Shown: positions 28,306 to 37,423 of the stretch, piece by piece
How positions within the stretch are numbered: the first letter of the stretch is position 1
How the letters are laid out: each line of letters starts with the position of its first letter
Assembly: GCF_900103845.1 (NCBI RefSeq)
Contig: NZ_FNIJ01000006.1
Coordinates: 186,001-250,000, forward strand
Source of the DNA: Pseudomonas jinjuensis
GTDB lineage: Bacteria; Pseudomonadota; Gammaproteobacteria; Pseudomonadales; Pseudomonadaceae
Reading direction: 5' to 3'
Length of the DNA: 64,000 nt
The notes under the pieces: model-generated
The model's input: the letters and a program-made list of their open reading frames with translations, nothing else
What the model was told of the DNA's origin: nothing
Databases searched by the model: none
Translations under genes and position numbers: made by a program

Positions 28306-29562
28306 TCAGAACAGCGCGATGCTGTAGCTCAGGTACAGGCGGTTCTCGTCGACGTCGCGGCTGAAGTCGGAGCGGTAGGTCGCGTTGCGCCAGGTCAACC
28401 CCAGGCCCTTCAGGACACCGCTCTGCAGCACGTACTTGATGTCGGTGTCGCGCTCCCATTCGCGGCTGCCGGCGCCCGCGGTCGGCTGCGCGTCGCGGCC
28501 GCTGAAGTAGCGGGTCATGAAGCTCAGGCCGGGCAGGCCCAGCGGGGCGAAATCGTAGTCGTAGCGCGCCTGCCAGGAGCGTTCCCCGGCCTCGGCGAAA
28601 TCGCCGTACTGGCCGAAGTTGATCAGGTACGGATCGGTCCCGTCCAGGTAGGGAAATGCGCTGTCGCCGTGCATGCGCTGGTAACCCAGGCCGAAGGCAT
28701 GGCCGTTGTGCAGGCGGTAGGTGAGCAGGCCGCTGAAGGAGCGGTTGTCGATCCTGCCGCCGCGGCCGTCGCCGGCATCCCTGCTGAGCGCCAGGCGCAG
28801 GTCGGTTTCCAGGCTGTCCGCGCCGACGGGCGTCTGGCTCTTCAGGCCGAGGAAGTGCTGGTCGTAGACATCCTCCAGCTCGCCGTAGTGGTAGCTTCCG
28901 GTCCAGCCCGGAGCGAACTGGTAGTCCAGGCCGCCCAGGTGGAAGTGATCGGCCTGCGCCGCCCCGGCGAAGCGTCCGTTGCGGTTGAACAGCGCCAGGT
29001 CGCTGGTGCCCGCCTCGTTGCGCTGGCTGACCTCATCCAGCCGCCCCAGGTTCAGGGTCAGGCCGCTCACTTCGCCGGACGTCAGCAGGCCGCCCTGGAA
29101 CACCTGCGGGAACAGGCGGCCATAGTTGGGCTGCACGGTGGGCAGCTTGGGCACCAGCGCGCCGATCTTCAGCTCCGTGCGGGAGATGCGCAGCTTGGCC
29201 GTCGGATCGAGCCGCGCATAGTCGTCCGCCGCGCGCCCATCGCCCCGCACCGGTAGCAGCCCGGTGCCGCTGCGGTCGGGGCTCGAATCGAGCTTGACGC
29301 CCAGCTTGCCGAGGGCGTCCAGGCCAACGCCAACTGTGCCGGCGGTGTAGCCCGAGCGGTAGTCGAGGAGAAAGCCCTGGGCCCACTCCTCGCTCTTCGA
29401 GCGGCCGGCGCCGTCGCGGAAATCGCGGTTCATGTAGAAGTTGCGCATGGACAGGCTGGCCTTGCCGTCCTCCAGGAAGCCGTCGGCCAGCGCCAGCGAC
29501 GGGGCACAGCAGGCAGCCAGGGCGACAGGCAGGAAAACGGTGTTTTTCTTGTTGTTGTTCAT
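28306..29562 (-). CDS. OprD-family outer membrane porin
   Basis: A 418-residue outer membrane protein with signal peptide (VALAACCAPSLALA|DGFLEDG) and OprD-family hallmarks: SLSMRNFYMNRDFRDGAGRSKSEEWAQGF near the mature N-terminus, repeated beta-strand segments, and a C-terminal SIALF ending in Phe for BAM recognition. OprD-type channels pass basic amino acids or organic acids. Its location at the end of the dicarboxylate degradation genes, on the same strand as the thiolase, suggests it admits the dicarboxylate substrate, as DcaP does in Acinetobacter (a different porin family). The start at 29562 opens MNNNKKNTVFLPV. A GGGCGCC hairpin separates it from the thiolase gene. Confidence 0.9.
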   Translation of the reverse strand: MNNNKKNTVFLPVALAACCAPSLALADGFLEDGKASLSMRNFYMNRDFRDGAGRSKSEEWAQGFLLDYRSGYTAGTVGVGLDALGKLGVKLDSSPDRSGTGLLPVRGDGRAADDYARLDPTAKLRISRTELKIGALVPKLPTVQPNYGRLFPQVFQGGLLTSGEVSGLTLNLGRLDEVSQRNEAGTSDLALFNRNGRFAGAAQADHFHLGGLDYQFAPGWTGSYHYGELEDVYDQHFLGLKSQTPVGADSLETDLRLALSRDAGDGRGGRIDNRSFSGLLTYRLHNGHAFGLGYQRMHGDSAFPYLDGTDPYLINFGQYGDFAEAGERSWQARYDYDFAPLGLPGLSFMTRYFSGRDAQPTAGAGSREWERDTDIKYVLQSGVLKGLGLTWRNATYRSDFSRDVDENRLYLSYSIALF

Positions 29563-29583
29563 CGATGCTCTCCGAAGTTTCCA

Positions 29584-29601
29584 GGGCGCCGGACGGCGCC
29601 C
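29584..29601. other. GC hairpin between thiolase and porin genes
   Basis: GGGCGCC at 29584-29590 and GGCGCCC at 29595-29601 form a perfect 7-bp stem with a 4-base loop. No T-run follows on either strand, so it is more likely an mRNA processing or stabilising element within the operon than a terminator. Confidence 0.5.
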
Positions 29602-29614
29602 ACATCCGCGCGCC

Positions 29615-30817
29615 TCAGACGCGCTCGATCACCATCGCCACGCCCTGGCCGACCCCGACGCACAGGCTGACCACGGCGTAGCGCAGGTTTCGGCTGTGCA
29701 GCGCGCGGCTGGCGGTCAGCGCCAGCCGGGCACCGGACGCGCCGAGCGGATGGCCGAGGGCGATGGCGCCGCCATTGGGGTTGACCCGCGGGTCGTCGAA
29801 GTCCAGGCGGAGGGCTTTCAGGCACGCCAGGACCTGGGAGGCGAATGCCTCGTTGATCTCGATCAGGTCGACCTCGTGCAGGCCGAGGCCGGCGCGCTGC
29901 AGCGCCACCAGGATCGCCTGGTGCGGGCCGATGCCCATGATGCGCGGCTCCACGCCGACGCTGGCGGAGGCCAGGACCCGCGCCAGCGGCCGCACGCCGT
30001 GGCGCTCGCCGATCTCGCGGTCGCCGAGCAGCAGCGCCGCCGCGCCGTCGTTGATGCCCGAGGCGTTGCCGGCGGTGACCACGCCGCCGGGGAACAGCGA
30101 CGGCAGGCGGGACAGCGCCGCCAGGTCCGATTGCGGGCGCGGATGCTCGTCGTGTTCGACGAGCAGCGTCTCGCCCCTGCGTCCGGACGGCACCTCGACA
30201 GGCATGATCTCGCCGGCGAAGAAGCCGGCCCGCAGCGCTGCCTGGTAGCGCGCCTGGGAAGCGGCGGCGAAGCGGTCGGCGTCCTCGCGGGCGATGCCGA
30301 ACTCGCGCGCCACGTTGTCGCCGGTCTCCGGCATGCTGTCGTTGCCATGCCGCTCGACCAGCCGCGGATTGGCGAAGCGCGCGCCGATGGTGCTGTCGAA
30401 GACGTTCACCGCCCGGCTGAAGGCGCTGTCCGCCTTGCCCATGACGAACGGCGCGCGGGACATGCTTTCGGCGCCGCCGGCCAGGTACAGCCGGCCCTCG
30501 CCGCAGGTGATCGCCCGCGCCGCGTCGATCACCGCCGACAGGCCGCTGGCGCACAGGCGGTTGACCGTCTGCCCCGGCACCCGCCACGGCAGACCGGCGG
30601 CGAGCAGGGCATTACGCGCCAGGTTGCGGCTGTCCTCGCCGGCCTGGTTGGTGCAGCCGAGGATCACATCCTCCAGGTCGTCGACAGCGAAGCCGGAGGT
30701 CTCCACGACCCGCGCCAGCAGCGCGCCGACCAGGTCGTCCGGACGCACCCGGGACAGGGCGCCGGCGTGGCGGCCGAACGGAGTGCGCAGGCCGGCATAG
30801 ATATAGGCATCGAGCAT
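29615..30817 (-). CDS. acetyl-CoA acyltransferase, 3-oxoadipyl-CoA thiolase type
   Basis: A 400-residue thiolase that cleaves a 3-oxoacyl-CoA with CoA to acetyl-CoA and a shortened acyl-CoA. Catalytic residues: Cys in NRLCASGLSAV (about residue 90), the His regions in NPNGGAIALGHPLGASG, and the second Cys in VVSLCVGVGQG. The form CVGVGQG and the opening YIYAGLRTPFGRHAGALSRV are close to PcaF/PaaJ enzymes acting on 3-oxoadipyl-CoA (giving succinyl-CoA + acetyl-CoA). It follows the 3-hydroxyacyl-CoA dehydrogenase gene at 30 bp on the same strand. Context suggests the last step of adipate-like beta-oxidation. Confidence 0.88.
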   Translation of the reverse strand: MLDAYIYAGLRTPFGRHAGALSRVRPDDLVGALLARVVETSGFAVDDLEDVILGCTNQAGEDSRNLARNALLAAGLPWRVPGQTVNRLCASGLSAVIDAARAITCGEGRLYLAGGAESMSRAPFVMGKADSAFSRAVNVFDSTIGARFANPRLVERHGNDSMPETGDNVAREFGIAREDADRFAAASQARYQAALRAGFFAGEIMPVEVPSGRRGETLLVEHDEHPRPQSDLAALSRLPSLFPGGVVTAGNASGINDGAAALLLGDREIGERHGVRPLARVLASASVGVEPRIMGIGPHQAILVALQRAGLGLHEVDLIEINEAFASQVLACLKALRLDFDDPRVNPNGGAIALGHPLGASGARLALTASRALHSRNLRYAVVSLCVGVGQGVAMVIERV

Positions 30818-30847
30818 GATGAGGTTCTCGCAGGGAAAGGCGGATGG

Positions 30848-32383
30848 TCAGGCCGGCAACGGGTTTTCCGGCTGGCTCAGGGAAATGCCCAGGCTGGCGC
30901 GGCGGCGCAGCCAGGGGCTCGGGCGGTAGCGCGGGTCGCCGGTTAGCGCGTGGATGCGCTCGAGGATGCGCAGCAGGCGCGCGGCGCCCAGGCGGTCGCC
31001 CCACTCCAGCGGACCGTGGGGATAACCGAGGCCAAGGCGCACCGCCAGGTCGATGTCGGCCACCGAGGCGATCCCCTGCTGGGCGATGTCGCAGGCCAGG
31101 TTGACGATCGAGGCCAGCGTGCGCTGGACGATGAAGCCGGTACTGTCGCGGATCACCGTCACCCCGGCGCCATCGCGGGCGAACAGCGCGTGGGCGGCGT
31201 GCCGCATGTCCGCGCGGGTCAGCGGGTTGAACATCAGGCAGCGGTGCCGTTCGAGATCAGTCAGGGTATCGACCGCAACCACCCGCGCCGGATCGACGGC
31301 GAAACGCTGTGCGGCATGGCTGGCGTCGTCGCCAAGCGGCGCCAGCAGGCACAGCGCGGCGTCGGACGGGTGCTCGCCGGACTCGACTTCGGCGCCCAGG
31401 CGCTCCAGCAACGCCAGCAGGCGGGTACGGCCGAGCGGGTCGTCGGCGCCCAGCCACACCGGCGGCAGCGCCGTGCAGGCCGGCGCGGCCTGGGCTGTAG
31501 CGCGCGGCGCGGCGCCTTCGCCATCATATGAATAGAAGCCCTGGCCGCTCTTGCGCCCCAGGTGCCCGGCCGCGAGCATCTGCCGCAGCAGCGGATGAGG
31601 CCGGTAGCGCGGCTCCTCGTAGAACTGCCGGTAGACCGACTCCATCACCGGCAGGCTGACGTCCAGGCCGATCAGGTCGAGCAGTTCGAACGGCCCCATG
31701 CGGAAGCCGGCGCTTTCCCGCAGCACGGCGTCGATCGCCGCCACGCTGGCCACGCCCTCGCCGAGAATGCGCAGCGCCTCGGTGCCGAACGCGCGTCCGG
31801 CGTGGTTGACGATGAAACCGGGGGTGTCCCTGGCGCGCACCGGCTGGTGCCCCATGACACCGACCAGCTCGCACAGGCGTTCGCCGACCTCGCTGTGGGT
31901 GGCGAGGCCTTCGATCACCTCGACCAGGCGCATCAGCGGTACCGGGTTGAAGAAATGCAGGCCGGCGACGCGGCCGGGATCGCGGCAGGCCGAGGCGATC
32001 GCGGTGATCGACAGCGACGAGGTATTGCTCGCCAGGATGGTCCCGGCCTCCAGCACCTCTTCCAGCTGGCGGAACAGCGCCTGCTTGGCTTCGAGGTTCT
32101 CGACGATCGCCTCGACCACCACCTGGCAGCCGCGCAGCGCCTCCAGGCTTTCCAGCACCTGCAGATTGCCAACCGCCCGGTCGGCGGCCTCGGCCGTCAG
32201 CCGGCCCTTTTCCACCCGCTTCGCGAGGATCGCCGCGATGCCGTCGCGGGCACTCCGCGCCGCTCCGGGACGGACGTCGAACAGGCAGGCGCACAGCCCG
32301 GCCTGCGCGGTGAGCTGGGCGATGCCCTGCCCCATGGCACCGGCACCGACGATGCCGACGCAGGTGATCGGTTGACTGCTCAT
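30848..32383 (-). CDS. 3-hydroxyacyl-CoA dehydrogenase with duplicated C-terminal domain (PaaH/DcaH-like)
   Basis: A 511-residue NAD-dependent dehydrogenase. Residues 1-190 are the Rossmann domain (CVGIVGAGAMGQGIAQLTAQ, the catalytic His in VAGLHFFNPVPLMRLVEVI, and ASNTSSLSI). A C-terminal domain follows at about 190-285 (ARDTPGFIVNHAGRAFGTEA). After a less conserved stretch a second C-terminal-type domain appears near 410-500 (RDSTGFIVQRTLASIVNLAC). This PaaH/FadB2-like build is typical of 3-hydroxyadipyl-CoA dehydrogenases. Start ATG at 32383 overlaps the stop of the enoyl-CoA hydratase gene (ATGA), so translation is coupled. Confidence 0.9.
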   Translation of the reverse strand: MSSQPITCVGIVGAGAMGQGIAQLTAQAGLCACLFDVRPGAARSARDGIAAILAKRVEKGRLTAEAADRAVGNLQVLESLEALRGCQVVVEAIVENLEAKQALFRQLEEVLEAGTILASNTSSLSITAIASACRDPGRVAGLHFFNPVPLMRLVEVIEGLATHSEVGERLCELVGVMGHQPVRARDTPGFIVNHAGRAFGTEALRILGEGVASVAAIDAVLRESAGFRMGPFELLDLIGLDVSLPVMESVYRQFYEEPRYRPHPLLRQMLAAGHLGRKSGQGFYSYDGEGAAPRATAQAAPACTALPPVWLGADDPLGRTRLLALLERLGAEVESGEHPSDAALCLLAPLGDDASHAAQRFAVDPARVVAVDTLTDLERHRCLMFNPLTRADMRHAAHALFARDGAGVTVIRDSTGFIVQRTLASIVNLACDIAQQGIASVADIDLAVRLGLGYPHGPLEWGDRLGAARLLRILERIHALTGDPRYRPSPWLRRRASLGISLSQPENPLPA

Positions 32384-33180
32384 GCTCCGCGATACTCCGG
32401 CTTGCGCTTGTCGAGGAAGGCGCGCATGCCTTCCTTCTGGTCCTTCGAATCGAACAGCAGCTGGAAGGCCTTGCGTTCCAGCGCCAGGGCGTGGTCCAGC
32501 GGCATGTCCATGCCGGCCAGCACCACCTCCTTGATCTGCGCCAGCGCCAGCGGCGGCATGGCGGCGATGCCGCGGGCCAGTTCCAGCGCCCTGGGCAGGG
32601 TCTGGGCATCGGCCACCACTTCGCTGACCAGCCCCATCGCCAGCGCCTCGTCGGCGCTCACCATGCAGCCGGTCAGCAGCATGCGCAGCGCCTGGTACTT
32701 GCCGACCGCGCGCAGCAGGCGCTGGGTGCCGCCGGCGCCGGGCATCACGCCGACCTTGATCTCCGGCTGGGCGAAGCGCGCGGAGGCGCCGGCGACGATC
32801 AGGTCGCAGTGCATCGCCAGCTCGCAGCCGCCACCCAGGGCGTAACCGTTGACGGCGGCGATGACCGGCTTGGCGCAGCGGGAAATCGCCTGCCAGTGGC
32901 GCTCGACGTGGCGCTGGTAGATCTGCAGCGCGCCGGCCTCGGCCATTTCGCCGAGGTCCGCCCCGGCGGCGAATACCCGATCGCCGCCGGTGACGACGAT
33001 CACGCGGGTCTCGGCGCAGTCGTTCAGTTGCAGGAAGTGCGCGGCCAGTTCCTCGCGCAGGGTCATGTTCAGGGCGTTCAGCGCCGCCGGACGGTTCAGC
33101 CGCAGCACGGCCACGCCCTCCTCCGGTCGTTCCAGCAGCAGCGTGGATTCGGGGCGCACGGCCCCCTGGCAAGAGCTCAT
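32380..33180 (-). CDS. enoyl-CoA hydratase/isomerase (2,3-dehydroadipyl-CoA hydratase-like)
   Basis: A 266-residue crotonase that adds water to a trans-2-enoyl-CoA. The oxyanion-hole loop FAAGADLGEM, the second loop ALGGGCELAMHCDLI and the catalytic Glu in PEIKVGVMPGAGGTQRL are intact; the Glu two residues before the second catalytic region (GAGGT) is as in active hydratases. Close to PaaF/DcaE in pattern. It overlaps the following dehydrogenase gene by 4 bp and follows the CoA-transferase gene by 75 bp. Chain-length specificity is inferred from neighbours only. Confidence 0.9.
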   Translation of the reverse strand: MSSCQGAVRPESTLLLERPEEGVAVLRLNRPAALNALNMTLREELAAHFLQLNDCAETRVIVVTGGDRVFAAGADLGEMAEAGALQIYQRHVERHWQAISRCAKPVIAAVNGYALGGGCELAMHCDLIVAGASARFAQPEIKVGVMPGAGGTQRLLRAVGKYQALRMLLTGCMVSADEALAMGLVSEVVADAQTLPRALELARGIAAMPPLALAQIKEVVLAGMDMPLDHALALERKAFQLLFDSKDQKEGMRAFLDKRKPEYRGA

Positions 33181-33255
33181 GACGATCTCCGGCTGTTCGA
33201 TTGGGGAAGTCGGCGGCCGGCGATAGATACCCGGCCGCGTCGAAGGAGGCGCGTG

Positions 33256-34443
33256 TCAGCCGCGAACGATGCCGCGCTGGAACAGGGTCTCGATCACCTC
33301 TGGGGCGAGGCCGAGTTCTTCGAGCACCTCGCGGGTGCTTTCGCCCAGCGCCGGCGGCGGGCTGCGGTAGCTGGCGGGAGTGCGCGACAGCTTCACCGGC
33401 GAGGCGATGCCGCGGTAGTCGCCCATCTCCACCAGCAGTTGGCGATGGCGGGTGTGCGGGTGCTCGACCACGCGGTCCACCGTGGCGATGGCGCCGCAGG
33501 GCACGCCAAGGCGGATCAGCCGCTCGGCCAGCTCGCGGCCGTCGTGCGCCGCCAGGTGGGCCTCCAGCCCCTGCTTCAGCGCCTCGCGGTTGACCGAACG
33601 CTGGCCGTTGTCGGTGAAGCGCGGGTCCTCCAGCAGCTCGCCGGCGCCCAGGTATTCGCACAGCCTGGCGAACTGCCGGTCGTTGCCGACCGCGAGGAAG
33701 ATCGGCTCGGTGCCGGTACGGTAGCTGTCGTACGGCGCGATGTTGGGATGGGCGTTGCCGGTGCGCTGCGGCGTGCGGCCGGAAGCGAAGTAGTTGGGCA
33801 TGTGCGGATGCAGCAGGGAAATGCCGCAGTCGTACAGGGCGATGTCGACGGACTGTCCGCGTCCGCTGAGCTGGCGCTCGTTCAGCGCCAGCAGGATGCC
33901 GACCATCGCGTTCAGCCCGGTGACCATGTCGACGATCGGCAGGCCGATGCGCAGCGCCTCGCCCTGGGCCTCGCCGTTCACGCTCATCAGCCCGGCCATC
34001 GCCTGGATCGCCGCGTCGTAGCCGGGCAGCCCGCCGAGCGGACCATCGGCGCCGAAACCGGAAACCGCGCAGTGGATCAGCCGCGGGAAGCGCTTGCTCA
34101 GCACGTCCTGGTAGTCGATGCCCCAGCGCGCCAGGGTGCCCGGCTTGAAGTTCTCGAGCAGCACGTCGGCGCCTTCCAGCAGTTGCAGCAGCACCTCGAT
34201 GCCTTCCGGTTTCGACAGGTCGACGGCGATGCCCTTCTTGTTGCGGTTGACACCGATGAAGTAGGACGCCGTGTCGCCTTCGAAGGGCGGCCCCCAGCCA
34301 CGGGTTTCGTCGCCGCCGAGGGGTTCCAGCTTGATCACTTCGGCGCCGTGGTCGGCCAGCGCCTGGGAGCAGTACGGGCCGCCCAGGACGCGGCTCAGAT
34401 CGATGATTTTCAGGCCACGCAGGGCACCGGTTGCATTGTTCAT
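33256..34443 (-). CDS. class III (CaiB/BaiF) acyl-CoA transferase
   Basis: A 395-residue family III CoA-transferase, acting in the cytoplasm to move CoA onto a carboxylic acid. It shows the N-terminal signature LKIIDLSRVLGGPYCSQALADHGAEVIKLE, NRNKKGIAVDLSKPEG, DVLLENFKPGTLARWG, and the catalytic Asp in GLPGYDAAIQAMAGLMS. Similar enzymes activate glutarate, itaconate or other dicarboxylates with succinyl-CoA as donor. Within this operon it most likely activates the imported dicarboxylate, replacing the two-subunit DcaIJ transferase of Acinetobacter. Separated by 33 bp from the acyl-CoA dehydrogenase gene. Confidence 0.88.
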   Translation of the reverse strand: MNNATGALRGLKIIDLSRVLGGPYCSQALADHGAEVIKLEPLGGDETRGWGPPFEGDTASYFIGVNRNKKGIAVDLSKPEGIEVLLQLLEGADVLLENFKPGTLARWGIDYQDVLSKRFPRLIHCAVSGFGADGPLGGLPGYDAAIQAMAGLMSVNGEAQGEALRIGLPIVDMVTGLNAMVGILLALNERQLSGRGQSVDIALYDCGISLLHPHMPNYFASGRTPQRTGNAHPNIAPYDSYRTGTEPIFLAVGNDRQFARLCEYLGAGELLEDPRFTDNGQRSVNREALKQGLEAHLAAHDGRELAERLIRLGVPCGAIATVDRVVEHPHTRHRQLLVEMGDYRGIASPVKLSRTPASYRSPPPALGESTREVLEELGLAPEVIETLFQRGIVRG

Positions 34444-34476
34444 GGCAGCTCTCTGATTGTTATTGGTTGAGAGTGG

Positions 34477-36204
34477 TCAGGCCGGCAGCAGCTGCATGGC
34501 CTCGGCCTGCGACAGGCTCGCCTCGCCGACCACCTTGGCCAGCAGTTCCGCCTTGCCCGCCCAGTCCGCCAGGCGCAGCGGGTCGCGCGGCAGCAGCTTG
34601 TGTTCGAGGAGCAGGTGGGCCAGCGCCAGGCGGCGGTAGTCGGGCGCCTGGCGGCCAGCCTCCCAGGCCATGAAGATCGCCGTGCAGATGTGATAGAGCG
34701 CGCTGCCCGCCTGGCGGACCTGCTCGTCCAGGCGCTGTTCGGCCACTTCGCGCATGCAGTCCAGGGTGCGCTCCAGGACCGACTCGAAGAGCGCGCGGCT
34801 GCTCTGTGCCAGCCCGCTGTCATCCAGCAGTGCGCGCAGGTACTGCTGCAGGGGCTCCAGGGCCTGTTCGCGGGTGACCGCACGGGCGATGTCCAGCGCC
34901 ACGATGTTGCTGGTGCCTTCCCAGATCGAGCCGAGGTGGGCATCGCGCACCAGGCGCGGATCGCTCCACTCCTCGATGTAGCCGACGCCGCCGCGCACCT
35001 CCATGGCGTCGCCGGTCACCCGGCGGGCGTCGCGGCAGGCGCGGAACTTGATCAGCGGGGTGAGGATGCGCACGCATTTCTGCGCCCCGGCATCGCCGCC
35101 GTCGGCGCGCGGCAGCAGCGTGGCGATCTGCATGAACATTGAACGCGCCTGTTCGGCGGGCAGCATCATCTTCAGCAACTGCTTCTGCATCAGCGGCATG
35201 TCGATCAGGTGCTTGCCGAAGGCGCGGCGGTTGCGCGAGATGAACAGCGCTTCGTTCAGCCCACGGCGCATCAGGCCGGCCGCACGCACGCCATTGGACA
35301 GGCGCGACATGTTGACCATGTCCGCCATCTGCTGGAAGCCGCGGCCGATCTCGCCGATCAGGTAGGCGGTGGCGCCTTCCAGGCAGATCTCGCCGCTGGC
35401 CATGGAGCGGCTGCCCAGCTTGTCCTTCAGGCGCAGGATGCGATAGGCGTTGCGCGAGCCGTCCGGGCGGATCTTCGGCAGGAGGAACAGGGTGACGCCC
35501 TTCATGCCTTCCGGCGCGCCTTCGGGGCGGGCCAGGACCATCGCCAGGTCGGCGTCCGGGTTGGAGCAGAACCACTTGTCGCCGTACAGCTTCCACTCGC
35601 CGTCCTCCAGCCGCGCACGGGTCCGGGTGCGGGCGACGTCGGAGCCGGCGGCCTGTTCGGTCATGAACATCGCGCCCTGGAACAGGCTGTCGAAGTCACG
35701 CGAGGCCAGCGACGGCAGGTAGCGCTCGACCAGTTCCGGCGAGCCATACTTGCGCAGGGTGCGAGTCAGCGAGTCGGTCATGCTGACCGGGCAGCAGAGG
35801 CCGAACTCGGCCTGCACGAACAGGTAGGTGAGCGCGTACTTCACCAGCGGCGGCGGGCCGTCCGGGCGGTGGCTCATGGACGCCAGGCCGAGCTCGGAGT
35901 AGGCCACGCGCTCCAGCGCGACGAAGTCCGGGTGCTTGTGGATGCTCTGCACATCCTCGCCGCGGCGGGTGCGGGCGGCCAGCACCGGCGGGTTCTTGTC
36001 CGCCGACAGCGCCAGCATGTCCAGTTCGTCCCCCGCCCGCGCGCCGAGCTGCTGGAGAACCGGCAGCCACTGGGCGAGCACATCGGGCTGCAGGTAGACA
36101 TCGAGCAGCCGGCGCAGCCCCGGATCGCAGGAATACAGGTTCATCCCGCGGCTGTCCGGAATGTTCAGGTCGTCTACTGGAAGTACTTCGGGCATGGACG
36201 TCAT
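34477..36204 (-). CDS. acyl-CoA dehydrogenase, AidB-like long form
   Basis: A 575-residue flavoprotein. Visible features: the FAD/substrate segment FMTEQAAGSDVARTRTRA, FCSNPDADLAMVLAR, the helix SRLSNGVRAAGLMRRGLNEAL, and the catalytic-Glu region HLGSIWEGTSNIVALDIARA. The length and extra C-terminal part match the AidB/isovaleryl-type long acyl-CoA dehydrogenases. It would introduce the 2,3-double bond into the dicarboxylyl-CoA and pass electrons to electron-transfer flavoprotein. The ATG at 36204 has TAGGAG at eight bases. It is the first gene of the leftward operon and is divergent from the LysR gene, with a symmetrical regulator box between. Confidence 0.88.
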   Translation of the reverse strand: MTSMPEVLPVDDLNIPDSRGMNLYSCDPGLRRLLDVYLQPDVLAQWLPVLQQLGARAGDELDMLALSADKNPPVLAARTRRGEDVQSIHKHPDFVALERVAYSELGLASMSHRPDGPPPLVKYALTYLFVQAEFGLCCPVSMTDSLTRTLRKYGSPELVERYLPSLASRDFDSLFQGAMFMTEQAAGSDVARTRTRARLEDGEWKLYGDKWFCSNPDADLAMVLARPEGAPEGMKGVTLFLLPKIRPDGSRNAYRILRLKDKLGSRSMASGEICLEGATAYLIGEIGRGFQQMADMVNMSRLSNGVRAAGLMRRGLNEALFISRNRRAFGKHLIDMPLMQKQLLKMMLPAEQARSMFMQIATLLPRADGGDAGAQKCVRILTPLIKFRACRDARRVTGDAMEVRGGVGYIEEWSDPRLVRDAHLGSIWEGTSNIVALDIARAVTREQALEPLQQYLRALLDDSGLAQSSRALFESVLERTLDCMREVAEQRLDEQVRQAGSALYHICTAIFMAWEAGRQAPDYRRLALAHLLLEHKLLPRDPLRLADWAGKAELLAKVVGEASLSQAEAMQLLPA

Positions 36205-36277
36205 GGCGTAGCTCCTACTTGTTTTACGCCGAGACTAGGGGAAGGTTTCGATAAGTATCCAATACAATAAAAATCAC

Positions 36278-36302
36278 CTACGATAAAAAAAACAAATCGT
36301 AG
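36278..36302. promoter_or_regulatory. LysR-type operator in the divergent promoter of the dicarboxylate cluster
   Basis: CTACGAT at 36278-36284, eleven A-rich bases, then ATCGTAG at 36296-36302: a perfect 7-bp inverted repeat matching the T-N11-A rule for LysR-type sites (T36284, A36296). It lies 17 bp upstream of the LysR start and about 75 bp from the acyl-CoA dehydrogenase start, which is ideal for autoregulation and activation of the leftward operon. Confidence 0.75.
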
Positions 36303-36318
36303 AAATGCGTGCGCCCCC

Positions 36319-37206
36319 ATGGACCTCAAGCAACTCCGCTACTTCATCGCCGTCGCCGAAGAGCTGCATTTCGGCCGCGCGGCGGCGCGCCTGTTCATCT
36401 CCCAGCCGGCGCTGAGCTTCGATATCAAGAAGCTGGAGGAGCAACTGGGTATCCAGTTGCTGGTGCGCAACAACAAGTCGGTGAAGCTGACCAACGCCGG
36501 CCAGGTGCTGCTGGAGGAAGCGCGCAACCTGCTGCTGCAGGCCGAGCAGGTGAAGCGCCTGACCCAGCTGTCCGCCCAGGGCACGGTCGGCCGGCTGCGC
36601 GTGGGGTTCGTCAATTCCATGCTCTACCGGGGACTGCCGAAGGCGGTGACCCGCTTCGAGCAAGAGCACCCCAACATGGAAGTGGTGCTGATGGAGATGA
36701 ACACCTCGGAACAGGCGCTGGCGCTGCAGCGCGGGCAGATCGACATCGGCTTCGTGCACTGGAGCAAGCTGCCGCCGGAGATCGTCTCCGAATGCCTGAT
36801 CGCCGACCCGTTCCTCTGCTGCCTGCCCCCGCAGCACCCGCTGGCCGGCGGCTCGCGGATCGACCTCGGCGAGCTCAGGGACGCGGACTTCATCCTCTTC
36901 CCGCGCAACGTGTCGCCGCACTACCACGACCTGATCATCGCCCGCTGCGTGGACGCCGGCTTCAGCCCGCACATCCGCCACGAGGCGCGGCTCTGGCAGA
37001 CCATCGCCACTATGGTCAGCCTCGGCATGGGCGTCGCCCTGCTGCCGAAGACCCTGTGCCTGGCCTGGAAGGACCAGGTGAGTTGCCTGGAGATCGAGCA
37101 GCCGGGCGCGCTCTCCGAACTGCACGCGATTCTCTCCGCCAACGACGCGCCGCAGGCGGCGGAAAGCTTCCTCGCGGTGATGAAGACCTGCCTGGCCGCC
37201 CCGTAG
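36319..37206 (+). CDS. LysR-family regulator of the dicarboxylate cluster
   Basis: A 295-residue LysR-type regulator of the BenM/CatM/HcaR branch. N-terminus MDLKQLRYFIAVAEELHFGR with HTH ISQPALSFDIKKLEEQLG; the effector domain includes GRLRVGFVNSMLYRGLPKAV and VLMEMNTSEQALALQRGQID. Branch members sense aromatic or dicarboxylic acids. It is divergent from the beta-oxidation operon and precedes the MFS carrier on the same strand, so it sits between both transcription units and has a perfect T-N11-A box at its promoter. The start at 36319 lacks a clear ribosome binding site. Confidence 0.9.
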   Translation: MDLKQLRYFIAVAEELHFGRAAARLFISQPALSFDIKKLEEQLGIQLLVRNNKSVKLTNAGQVLLEEARNLLLQAEQVKRLTQLSAQGTVGRLRVGFVNSMLYRGLPKAVTRFEQEHPNMEVVLMEMNTSEQALALQRGQIDIGFVHWSKLPPEIVSECLIADPFLCCLPPQHPLAGGSRIDLGELRDADFILFPRNVSPHYHDLIIARCVDAGFSPHIRHEARLWQTIATMVSLGMGVALLPKTLCLAWKDQVSCLEIEQPGALSELHAILSANDAPQAAESFLAVMKTCLAAP

Positions 37207-37423
37207 AGCCCGCGCGGCCCGCGCCATACGGAATCGATTATCGAACAATAAGATTAAAAGATTATTTATTTCACCAGGTGCCGCATAGACTCCGCTCACC
37301 CCGGGGCAAAACCGACCGCACGCAAGACGGCGAAACCTGTCGTTTCGCTTCCCCCGCCGCACCCGAACGACGCGGCAAGGACCTGCGTATCTGCGGAAAA
37401 CAAAAATAACCAGGACTTGCCCT

